The notes beneath the pieces were generated by a model, which had not been told where the DNA came from, did no database searches, and saw only the letters and a list, made by a program, of their open reading frames with translations. This document shows positions 24,627 through 32,561 of a stretch of DNA of 64,000 nt, in pieces. Within the stretch, counting starts at the first letter, position 1. The number at the start of each line of letters is the position of its first letter. This DNA comes from Rothia nasimurium (GTDB lineage: Bacteria > Actinomycetota > Actinomycetes > Actinomycetales > Micrococcaceae), in contig NZ_CP056080.1 in assembly GCF_014217215.1 (NCBI RefSeq), positions 1,302,001 through 1,366,000 of the forward strand. Reading direction: 5' to 3'. A program made the position numbers and the translations under genes.

Positions 24627-24803
24627 TATTCTTGAGGTGCAGCTGGGGAAGATTGGCTTCCGAAGCTGGTATTTACTCTACGCCGACTGGTCCACCCTGC
24701 ACTAGCAAAATAGGCCCGTTATCATTTCGTGACCTTTGTTTGGTGAAGAAAAACCCACGAAACACACAGGTCTTTTTCGTAGAGTGTGGTGGCCCCAACA
24801 GTG

Positions 24804-24832
24804 GGCTTGTGTAAGAAACAGACACACAAGCC
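24804..24832. other. Hairpin in the ABC-F to small-gene spacer
   Basis: GGCTTGTGT and ACACAAGCC pair around an 11-base loop. Bases 24627-24869 otherwise show no gene. Confidence 0.4.
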
Positions 24833-24869
24833 TATTTGTACGTACCAAAGAAGAGGGGCTGATACAAGA

Positions 24870-24902
24870 CCGCCCCGTCCGGTCAGCTACCGGGCGGGGC
24901 GG
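24870..24902 (-). terminator. Terminator-like hairpin after the ABC-F gene
   Basis: CCGCCCCGtCCGGT and ACCGGgCGGGGCGG pair with one mismatch (loop cagct), 19 bases beyond the stop. There is no T-run. Confidence 0.6.
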
Positions 24903-24920
24903 GCGTCCGCTCATTCCTGC

Positions 24921-26519
24921 CTAAGCCAGGGAGATGAGGTCCTGGTATTCCTTGCTCCACAAATCTTCTACCGCATCGGGCAGCAGTAGCACGCGCTCGG
25001 GGTCAAGGGCCTCAACTGCCCCCTCATCGTGGGAAACCATCACAATGGCCCCCTGGTAGTTCTTCAGGGCGTTCAAAATCTCTTCGCGCGAGGCCGGGTC
25101 GAGGTTATTGGTGGGCTCATCGAGTAGCAGAACATTGGCGGACGAGGCCACCAGAGTTGCCAGCGACAGGCGGGTTTTCTCACCACCGGAGAGCACGCCG
25201 GCGGGCTTATCGACGTCGTCTCCCGAGAAGAGGAAGGAGCCGAGAATGGTGCGGACGCGGGTGTCATCGAGGTCGGGGGCCGCTGACTTCATGTTCTCAA
25301 AGACGGTGCGGTCGTGGTCCAGAATCTCATGTTCCTGGGCGAAATAACCCACCTTGGCCCCGTGGCCGTAGATGACCTCGCCGGTATCGGGCTGGGTGCT
25401 CTTAGCTAGCATGCGCAGCAGGGTGGTCTTACCGGCTCCGTTAAAGCCCAGTACCACCACGCGCGAGCCTCGGTCAATGGCCAAGTCGACATCGGTGAAA
25501 ATTTCGAGGGAGCCGTAGCTCTTGGACAGCCCCGTCGCTGACAGGGGTGTCTTGCCGCAGGGGGCAGGGTCGGGGAAGCGAATCGCGGCCACCTTATCAA
25601 CCTGGCGCTCTTCTTCCAGCCCGCGCATGAGCTTTTCGGCCCGCTTGATCATCTGCTGGGCTGCGACCGCCTTGGTTGCCTTGTAGCGCATCTTGTTGGC
25701 CTGCTCCATCAGGGCTGAGGCTTTTTTCTGGGCGTTGGCGCGCTCGCGCTTGCGGCGGGCCTCGTCCTGTTCGCGCTGCAGCAGGTAGTTCTTCCAGCCC
25801 ATGTTGTAGATATCGATGACGCAGCGGTTGGCGTCCAGGTAGAAGACCTTGTTGACGACCAGTTCCATCAGTTCCACGTCGTGGGAGATGACCAGGATGC
25901 CGCCCTGGTAGTTCTTCAAAAACTCGCGCAGCCAGACTACCGAGTCGGCGTCCAGGTGGTTGGTGGGCTCATCGAGCAGCATGGTGTCTGCGTTGGCAAA
26001 GAGAATGCGGGCCAGTTCGACGCGGCGGCGCTGACCACCGGAGAGGGTGGACAGGGGCTGGTTGAGGACGCGCTCGGGCAGGTCAAGGTTGGCGGTGATG
26101 GTAGCTGCCTCAGACTCGGCCGCATAGCCGCCACCGGCAATGAACTCAGCTTCGAGCCGGTCGTAGCGGCGCATACCCTTGGCGTGCTCTGCGGGGTCTT
26201 CGCTGGCCATCATTTCCTGGGCCTGACGCATTTTGCGGGCAACCCCGTCTAGGCCGCGGGCCGAGAAAATGCGGTCTTTGGCGAGCTGGGTCATGTCATC
26301 GTCCTTGGGGTCCTGGGGCAGGTAGCCGATGGTGCCTCCGCGGGTGACGGTGCCGTCTGCGGGCAGGGTGAGCCCGGCCAGCACCTTGGTCATGGTGGTT
26401 TTACCGGCGCCGTTTCGACCCACGAGACCGACCTTATCGCCTTTGTCGATGCGGAAGGTGACGTCCTCCATGAGCAGGCGAGCGCCAGCTCGCAGTTCGA
26501 GGTTGTTGACTGACAGCAC
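24921..26519 (-). CDS. ABC-F family ribosome-associated ATPase
   Basis: 532 residues with two ATPase domains and no membrane segment. First domain: GRNGAGKTT, LSGGQRRRVELARIL, MLLDEPTNHLD. Second domain: GFNGAGKTT, LSGGEKTRLSLATLV, LLLDEPTNNLD. The charged linker between them (about 245-300, rich in Arg, Lys and Gln) is the part that reaches into the ribosome. ABC-F proteins rescue or regulate stalled ribosomes, and some give resistance to ribosome-targeting antibiotics. This is the widespread actinobacterial housekeeping form; resistance is not implied by anything seen. Confidence 0.92.
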   Translation of the reverse strand: MLSVNNLELRAGARLLMEDVTFRIDKGDKVGLVGRNGAGKTTMTKVLAGLTLPADGTVTRGGTIGYLPQDPKDDDMTQLAKDRIFSARGLDGVARKMRQAQEMMASEDPAEHAKGMRRYDRLEAEFIAGGGYAAESEAATITANLDLPERVLNQPLSTLSGGQRRRVELARILFANADTMLLDEPTNHLDADSVVWLREFLKNYQGGILVISHDVELMELVVNKVFYLDANRCVIDIYNMGWKNYLLQREQDEARRKRERANAQKKASALMEQANKMRYKATKAVAAQQMIKRAEKLMRGLEEERQVDKVAAIRFPDPAPCGKTPLSATGLSKSYGSLEIFTDVDLAIDRGSRVVVLGFNGAGKTTLLRMLAKSTQPDTGEVIYGHGAKVGYFAQEHEILDHDRTVFENMKSAAPDLDDTRVRTILGSFLFSGDDVDKPAGVLSGGEKTRLSLATLVASSANVLLLDEPTNNLDPASREEILNALKNYQGAIVMVSHDEGAVEALDPERVLLLPDAVEDLWSKEYQDLISLA

Positions 26520-26655
26520 GGGTCTGCTCCTTGGGTGGGGGTGGGTTGGTCAGCTATCTATCTTACCACCCCAGTGTGGTGCTGGTCGATGTTGGAGGGG
26601 CCACCGGGGCGTTGGTTCGGGCCGGCGTCACAGAGGTGAAAGAAAGGCAGACTTT

Positions 26656-26684
26656 TTGAACGGTGTTCAAAACCTGTTTATAGT
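26656..26684 (+). promoter_or_regulatory. bioY promoter with BioQ-like operator
   Basis: TTGAAC (26656-26661), 17 bases, TATAGT (26679-26684), then seven bases to the ATG. The -35 box is part of the palindrome TTGAAC-ggt-GTTCAA (26656-26670), which resembles the TGAAC-N3-GTT box of BioQ, the TetR-type biotin regulator of Corynebacterium and mycobacteria. A repressor bound here would block the promoter. The mRNA would be leaderless. Confidence 0.75.
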
Positions 26685-26691
26685 AGTGGGC

Positions 26692-27294
26692 ATGACATCA
26701 TCACAGACTTCACCGCGCCGGGCGCGCGCCGCTGCCAATCCCGGTCGTGATCTGGCTCTTATCGCTGTTTTTGCCGCTTTTATTGCCGTATGCGCCCTGC
26801 TGCCCGCTATTCCGGTGGGTCCGGCTGCCGTTCCAATTACTCTCCAAACCCTGGCGATTTACATCGCAGCCCTAACCCTGGGGGGCACCCGCGCTGCCCT
26901 TGCCGTTACCCTGTATGTCGTCGCTGGCCTGATTGGCCTTCCGGTTTTCTCTGGGGGTAAGGGCGGCTTCGGCACCATCGTCTCCCCCTCCTTTGGCTAC
27001 CTGCTGGGCTTTATTCCCGGTGCCCTGGTTATCGGCGGGCTTGCCTACGCAGCCCTGCGCCGCCGTATGAGCGGGGCCGGCTTATTTGGCGCTTTTGTGG
27101 TGGCCGTATTGGCAGGTTTTGCCATCATTCAGGTCTTTGGTATTGCCGGCATGATGGTCAATGCCGACCTTGAACTGGGTGCTGCGGTTGCCGCTGCCCT
27201 GATTTACATCCCCGGCGATCTCATTAAGTGCCTGGTAGCTGTGCTGGTTGCCCTGGCCGTGCACCGGGCCTTCCCCGCCCTGGCCCGCCGCTAG
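26692..27294 (+). CDS. bioY: BioY, biotin-binding component of ECF transporter
   Basis: 200 residues with six hydrophobic helices and the family motifs VPITLQTLAIYIAALTLGG, GLPVFSGGKGG and SFGYLLGFIPGAL. It binds biotin in the membrane and works with BioM and BioN, encoded directly after. ATG 26692 is set by the promoter seven bases upstream; in-frame extension to the left would enter the ABC-F promoter region. Confidence 0.95.
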   Translation: MTSSQTSPRRARAAANPGRDLALIAVFAAFIAVCALLPAIPVGPAAVPITLQTLAIYIAALTLGGTRAALAVTLYVVAGLIGLPVFSGGKGGFGTIVSPSFGYLLGFIPGALVIGGLAYAALRRRMSGAGLFGAFVVAVLAGFAIIQVFGIAGMMVNADLELGAAVAAALIYIPGDLIKCLVAVLVALAVHRAFPALARR

Positions 27295-27308
27295 GTACGA
27301 TAGAGCCC

Positions 27309-28115
27309 GTGTTGTTTTCTCGCTCTTCACGCGCAAGCGCTGCAAGCCCGTCGGCTCGGTTTTCGGACGACGGGCTGCTTGCCACTTACTCAGCCACCGT
27401 AACCGTTGACACCGGCACCAGCGACCGCACTCTCTTACACAACATCACCGTGGAGCTCTCTGCCCCGCGTACCGCAGTGCTGGGCCTCAACGGCTCGGGC
27501 AAGTCAACCTTCTTACGACTCTTCAACGGGCTCTCCCCGCTGACCTCGGGCGAGGTCACCGTACACGGGGTGAGCGTAAGTGAGCATCTACCTGCGGTGC
27601 GCTCGCGGGTGGGCATGCTCTTTTCAGACCCCGGCGCCCAGCTGGTGATGCCGACGGGGGTTGAGGATGTCGAGCTCTCCCTTCAGCACATCAAGGGCAA
27701 GGACGCCCGCCGCGCCGCCGCCCTGGAGGCTCTTGCTGAGCGCGGGGTTGAGCACCGCGCTTTTGACTCTGTCTATAACCTCTCAGGCGGTGAAAAGCAG
27801 TTGACCGCCCTAGCTGCTGTGCTTGCAGTAAATCCTAAGGTTCTACTTTTAGATGAACCCACAACTCTTTTAGACCTCAAGAATAGGTTGAGGCTATTTG
27901 ACCTGCTCGATTCCCTTCCCCAGCAGCAGGTCATCTCCACCCACGACCTTGACCTGGCAGCAACTTGCGATGAGGCAATCGTTATCCACGAGGGCCGCCT
28001 GCTGGCGCAGGGGCCGGCGGTAGACGTCCTGGCAGATTACCAGCGTTGGTGCGCCACGGACTTCCCTGCCCCACCTAAACCTGCTAAGCCCCAACGTCCC
28101 GGGGGGCAGGTGTGA
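27309..28115 (+). CDS. bioM: ECF transporter ATPase for biotin
   Basis: 268 residues. Walker A GLNGSGKSTF, signature NLSGGEKQLTALAAVL, Walker B VLLLDEPTTLLD and switch STHDLDLA. It supplies energy to BioY through BioN. GTG 27309 is 14 bases after the bioY stop; TACGAT (27296-27301) lies seven bases before it and may give extra leaderless transcription. The first 20 residues are Ser/Ala-rich and not typical of the family, so the true start may be further in. Confidence 0.9.
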   Translation: MLFSRSSRASAASPSARFSDDGLLATYSATVTVDTGTSDRTLLHNITVELSAPRTAVLGLNGSGKSTFLRLFNGLSPLTSGEVTVHGVSVSEHLPAVRSRVGMLFSDPGAQLVMPTGVEDVELSLQHIKGKDARRAAALEALAERGVEHRAFDSVYNLSGGEKQLTALAAVLAVNPKVLLLDEPTTLLDLKNRLRLFDLLDSLPQQQVISTHDLDLAATCDEAIVIHEGRLLAQGPAVDVLADYQRWCATDFPAPPKPAKPQRPGGQV

Positions 28116-28726
28116 ACATCGCCAACCAGCTCTTTGGCACCTACCAGCCCCTCAACACTCCGGTGCACCGGGCACCCCTGTGGGCTAAAGGCGTCTTCAT
28201 TCTTCTGCTGGGCATCTACCTGGCAGCTACCAGCCACTGGGGGTTTGGCCTTGCGGCCCTCGCCCTGGTGCTGGTTCTTGGGGCTCTAGCAAAAATTCCC
28301 TGGCGCACCTGGGTGCAGTCCCTGGTTTCCCTTTCCTGGTTGCTGGCAATTCTGTTGGTCTATTACCTGGTGAGCGGCAAGATTGAGTCGGGGGCGGACG
28401 TCCTGCTGACCCTACTCACCATGATTGCAGCTTCAAAGGTGCTACTATGGTCAACCCCTATGCCGGTCTTGATTGACGGGTTTATCTGGCTGTGTACCCC
28501 CCTGAAGTGGGTGGATGGCTCCCCTGAGCGGGTGGGGCTGGCTCTGGCCCTGATGGTGCGCTCTATCCCGGTGATTATGGATAGCTGGCAGCTGATTCTG
28601 GCGGCGGTGGCCGCCCGCGGGATCAAGGTCGCCCAGTTCCGGCTTTTCATCTCCCTGGTGATTGCCACGGTGGCCTACGCCCACGAAACCGGCGACGCCC
28701 TGGCCGCCCGGGGCCTTGACCGATAA
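28112..28726 (+). CDS. bioN: ECF transporter transmembrane component for biotin (EcfT-like)
   Basis: 204 residues with four to five membrane helices. The coupling helices with Ala-Arg-Gly motifs are present: AAVAARGIKV and DALAARGLDR at the C terminus. GTG 28112 overlaps the bioM stop (GTGA), giving translational coupling. A terminator follows, which closes the bioYMN operon. Confidence 0.92.
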   Translation: MNIANQLFGTYQPLNTPVHRAPLWAKGVFILLLGIYLAATSHWGFGLAALALVLVLGALAKIPWRTWVQSLVSLSWLLAILLVYYLVSGKIESGADVLLTLLTMIAASKVLLWSTPMPVLIDGFIWLCTPLKWVDGSPERVGLALALMVRSIPVIMDSWQLILAAVAARGIKVAQFRLFISLVIATVAYAHETGDALAARGLDR

Positions 28727-28773
28727 GGAATCTAGGAAAGCTCAGCCAAGAGGGGCATAATAGAAAGGACGAG

Positions 28774-28795
28774 GGTGCAGAGATGCACCTTTTTT
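28774..28795 (+). terminator. Terminator after bioYMN
   Basis: GGTGCA-gaga-TGCACC followed by six Ts. Confidence 0.8.
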
Positions 28796-28821
28796 CTTTG
28801 ACGAAAACGCCTTAGGATTCC

Positions 28822-30576
28822 ATGAAAATCAACCAATTCATTCACCGGCGAGAATGGTTACTCGTCCTGGTGGCGGTGCTGTCCATCGTGGCTCAGGTCT
28901 ACCTTGACCTCAAGGTACCCGAGTACATGGAGAACATCACCCTCACCATCTCAACGCCCGGGTCCGAACTGAGGGACGTCACCTCTGACGGCACTCTCAT
29001 GCTGGCAGCAGCCTTGGCCTCTATGGTCTGCGCCATTATCACCGGCTTCTGCACCGCAATTTTCGGTACCACCCTAGCCCGGCGCATGCGGGCCGGGGTC
29101 TACAACAAGACCTTTGACCTCTCCAGTGCCGAGGTGAACCACATCGGCACCGACAGCCTCATCACCCGCTCCACCAACGATGTCACCCAGGTGCAGATGT
29201 TTGTGGTCATGGGCCTGCAGATGAGCATTAAGGCCCCCATCATGGCGGTCTGGGCTAGCTCCAAAATCGCTACCCAGTCACTGACCTGGACCATCCCCAC
29301 CGGGATCACCGTCCTCGCCACCCTGCTGGTGCTGGGTGTCGCCATGGGCCTGGCAATCCCCCGCATGATGCGCATGCAGAAAATCACCGACCGTCTCAAC
29401 CGTGTGACCCGCGAGCATCTGACCGGTCTGCGCGTCATTCGGGCCTACACCACCGGGGACTTCCACGAAGAGCGCTTTGAAGAGGTCAACACCGACCTGC
29501 GCAACACCACCCTCTTCGTCAACTCCACCATGGCCTTCATCATGCCCCTGCTGACCGCCATCATGACGGGCCTGTCCCTCTCCATCTATGTGCTGGGTGC
29601 TGTGCTGATAGACGGCACCGCCGACCTGACCGAGCGCGTCACCCTCTTTGGGCAGATGGTGGTCTTCTCCACCTACGCCCTGCAGGTGGTGACCAGCTTC
29701 ATGATGATGACCGTGATCTTCGTGATGGGCCCGCGAGCCCTGGTTGCCTGGCGTCGTATCCGCGAGGTGCTCTCAACCAAGCCTGCAATTGTGGACGGCG
29801 GGGCGAGCGCTGGGGTTGCCCCGGCAGGTTCCCTGGAGTTTAGGGACGTGTCCTTCCGCTACCCCGAGGCTGACGGGGACGCCCTGCATTCGATTTCCTT
29901 TACTGCTGCCCCGGGTGAGATGGTGGCAATTATTGGCTCGACCGGCTCGGGTAAGTCGACCCTGGTGAATCTGATTCCGCGTTTTGCTGATGTGCGTGAG
30001 GGGTCGGTGCTGGTGGACGGCGTTGATGTGCGCGACTGGAACCAAAAGGACCTGCGCAACCGCCTGGCCTACGTACCCCAAAAGAGTGTGCTCTTCTCAG
30101 GCTCGGTAGCCTCGAACCTGGCCCTGGGTGAGGGCCTGCGCCCGGTGACCCCCGAGGACGTGGTGGCGGCGGCTCACGCTGCTGCGGCAGCTGAATTCGT
30201 GGGGAAGAAAGAGGACGGCTACGCCTCGGCGGTTGCCCAGAACGGCAAGAACTTCTCGGGCGGCCAGCGGCAACGCCTGTCGATGGCCCGGGCCTTTGCC
30301 CGCGGCGGGGAGATCATGATTTTCGATGATTCCTTCTCAGCCCTGGATTATAAGACCGAGCGGGATATCCGCAGCCAGCTCAAGAACTCCGCCAAGGGGG
30401 CAACCATTGTGGTGGTGGCCCAGCGTATCGGTACGGTACGGGAAGCCGACAAGATTCTGGTGCTTGATAAGGGCCGGCTGGTTGGCTCTGGCACCCACGA
30501 GGAGCTTCTAGCTACCAACGAGGTCTACCAGGATATTGCCCTGTCCCAGCTCTCTGAGGAGGAACTTCGCTCATGA
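28822..30576 (+). CDS. ABC exporter half-transporter, degenerate ATP site
   Basis: 584 residues: six membrane helices in the first 310, then an ATPase domain with GSTGSGKSTLV, NFSGGQRQRLSMARAF and Walker B MIFDDSFSALD. Asp503 replaces the catalytic Glu after Walker B, so its own ATP site should hydrolyse poorly. Its stop overlaps the start of the next half-transporter (ATGA). Together they form a heterodimer of the LmrCD/TmrAB type, usually multidrug or lipid exporters. Substrate not known. Confidence 0.92.
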   Translation: MKINQFIHRREWLLVLVAVLSIVAQVYLDLKVPEYMENITLTISTPGSELRDVTSDGTLMLAAALASMVCAIITGFCTAIFGTTLARRMRAGVYNKTFDLSSAEVNHIGTDSLITRSTNDVTQVQMFVVMGLQMSIKAPIMAVWASSKIATQSLTWTIPTGITVLATLLVLGVAMGLAIPRMMRMQKITDRLNRVTREHLTGLRVIRAYTTGDFHEERFEEVNTDLRNTTLFVNSTMAFIMPLLTAIMTGLSLSIYVLGAVLIDGTADLTERVTLFGQMVVFSTYALQVVTSFMMMTVIFVMGPRALVAWRRIREVLSTKPAIVDGGASAGVAPAGSLEFRDVSFRYPEADGDALHSISFTAAPGEMVAIIGSTGSGKSTLVNLIPRFADVREGSVLVDGVDVRDWNQKDLRNRLAYVPQKSVLFSGSVASNLALGEGLRPVTPEDVVAAAHAAAAAEFVGKKEDGYASAVAQNGKNFSGGQRQRLSMARAFARGGEIMIFDDSFSALDYKTERDIRSQLKNSAKGATIVVVAQRIGTVREADKILVLDKGRLVGSGTHEELLATNEVYQDIALSQLSEEELRS

Positions 30577-32495
30577 GCCAGTCACCAGTATTTACCCCCG
30601 AAGAGCTAGAGTCAGCCCGCCGGGGCCTCGAATCTGCTGAGCAGCTGCGCGATAGCCAGCTTAAAAGCGAGAAAGCAGGGCGCCCCGGAGGTCACGGTGG
30701 GCCCGGCGGCCCGCCGCGCGCACCCATGCCGGGGCAGGCGTCCGCCCCCTTCAAGCAGACTATGGGCAAGCTCCTTGCCTACCTGCGCCCGGTGCTGCCG
30801 GGCATGGTGGTCGCTATTGTCGCTGCCGTCATCGGGGTTATTCTCACCATTGTTGCCCCGCAGTTCCTCTCGGCTATTACGGACGAGATTCAAAAGGGCT
30901 TCACCGGCCAGCTTGATATGGGCGAAATCTACCGTCTCATGTGGATCTCCATCGGCATGCTGGTGGCCTCCCTGATCCTGAGCCTGGTGGAGGGGCAGAT
31001 CATGGCCCGCTCAACCGTCTGGGTATCGCGCTCCATGCGCCACGACCTAGACCGCAAAATCGACCGCCTTCCCCTGGCCTACATGGACAAGGGTTCCACC
31101 GGCGACACCCTCTCGCGCGTGACCAACGACGTCGACACCCTGCAGCAGACCCTCAACAACTCCCTGGCAACCACCATCACCGGCGTGGTCACCCTGGTGG
31201 GCTCAGCCGTCATGATGTTTGTGACCGACTGGCGCATGGCCCTGGCCGCTATTGCCGCCTCCCTGCTCGGCATCGTGGCCTCCGGCTTCGTGCTGGCCCG
31301 CAGCCAGAAGTACTTCGTGGCCCAGCAGCAGCTCCTCGGTAAGCTCAACGGCCATATCGAAGAAACCCTGAGCGGCCACTCCATGATTCGCGCCTACAAC
31401 GGTGAAACCGCCGCCCGCGCCGAATTCGCCGACCGCAACACCGACCTCTATCGGGTAGCCTGGAAATCCATGTTCTTCTCGGGCCTCATGTTCCCCCTCA
31501 TGAGCTTCATCGGCAACCTGGGCTACGTGGTGGTCTGCGTGGTCGGCGCAGCCCTGGTGCTGAACAACACCATCACCTTCGGCGTCATCGTCGCCTTCAT
31601 CGTCTACGTCCGCCTCTTCACCAACCCCCTGGGCCAGCTAGCCCAGTCGGCTACCTCCCTGCAGTCGGCGGCGGCTGCGGGTGCTCGCGTCTTTGAGTTC
31701 TTGGAGGCCGAGGAGCTGGCGGACGAGTCCGCCAAGAGCACTCCCCTGCCCCAGCCCGTGCGCGGTGCTGTGGACTTTGAGAACGTGCGGTTCAGCTACG
31801 AGCCGGGCAAGGAGATTATCCACGGCTTTACCGCCTCTGTGGCCCCCGGCCAGAAGGTGGCGATTGTGGGCCCGACGGGGGCCGGTAAGACTACCCTGGT
31901 CAACCTGCTTATGCGCTTCTACGAGCTCGATTCGGGGCAGATTCGCATTGACGGGGTGCCCACCACCGACCTGACCCGCGAGCAGGTTGATTCCCTCTTT
32001 GCCATGGTGCTGCAAGATACCTGGCTCTTTGAGGGCACCCTGCGTGAGAACGTGGTTTACGGGGCTGGGCAGGTCAGCCAGGAGCGCCTGGATGAGGTCA
32101 TGGCTTCGGTTGGCCTAGACGAGCTGGTGTCGCAGCTGCACGACGGGTACGACACGGTACTGACCGACCAGACCCAGCTTTCTGCCGGGCAGAAGCAGCT
32201 GGTGACGATTGCCCGCGCCATGGTGGCCCAAAAGCCCCTGCTGATTCTGGATGAGGCGACCTCGTCGGTCGATACCCGCACCGAGCTGCTGATTGCCCGG
32301 GCCCTAGGCCAGCTGGCAGTGGGCAAGACCTCCTTCGTGATTGCCCACCGCCTCTCTACCATCCGGGACGCCGACGTCATCTTCGCTATGCGCGACGGCG
32401 ACATCGTCGAATCCGGCTCCCACGCTGAGCTGCTGGAGCGCGGCGGCTTCTACGCCGAGCTCTACAACTCGCAGTTCGCGGGGGCGGACGAGTAG
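30573..32495 (+). CDS. ABC exporter half-transporter, catalytic partner
   Basis: 640 residues. A soluble N-terminal extension of about 65 residues (Gly/Pro-rich, HGGPGGPPRAP) precedes six membrane helices and an ATPase domain with GPTGAGKTTLV, Walker B LLILDEATSSVD with the catalytic Glu561, and a changed signature LSAGQKQ instead of LSGGQ. The intact Glu here and the intact LSGGQ-type signature of the partner together build one working ATP site; the other is degenerate, as in known asymmetric exporters. Confidence 0.92.
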   Translation: MSQSPVFTPEELESARRGLESAEQLRDSQLKSEKAGRPGGHGGPGGPPRAPMPGQASAPFKQTMGKLLAYLRPVLPGMVVAIVAAVIGVILTIVAPQFLSAITDEIQKGFTGQLDMGEIYRLMWISIGMLVASLILSLVEGQIMARSTVWVSRSMRHDLDRKIDRLPLAYMDKGSTGDTLSRVTNDVDTLQQTLNNSLATTITGVVTLVGSAVMMFVTDWRMALAAIAASLLGIVASGFVLARSQKYFVAQQQLLGKLNGHIEETLSGHSMIRAYNGETAARAEFADRNTDLYRVAWKSMFFSGLMFPLMSFIGNLGYVVVCVVGAALVLNNTITFGVIVAFIVYVRLFTNPLGQLAQSATSLQSAAAAGARVFEFLEAEELADESAKSTPLPQPVRGAVDFENVRFSYEPGKEIIHGFTASVAPGQKVAIVGPTGAGKTTLVNLLMRFYELDSGQIRIDGVPTTDLTREQVDSLFAMVLQDTWLFEGTLRENVVYGAGQVSQERLDEVMASVGLDELVSQLHDGYDTVLTDQTQLSAGQKQLVTIARAMVAQKPLLILDEATSSVDTRTELLIARALGQLAVGKTSFVIAHRLSTIRDADVIFAMRDGDIVESGSHAELLERGGFYAELYNSQFAGADE

Positions 32496-32561
32496 GGAGG
32501 GCGGAGCAGGCTAAAATATGTGTGATTGCACCTACACCTTCTCGCACAGTCACGAGGCGCT

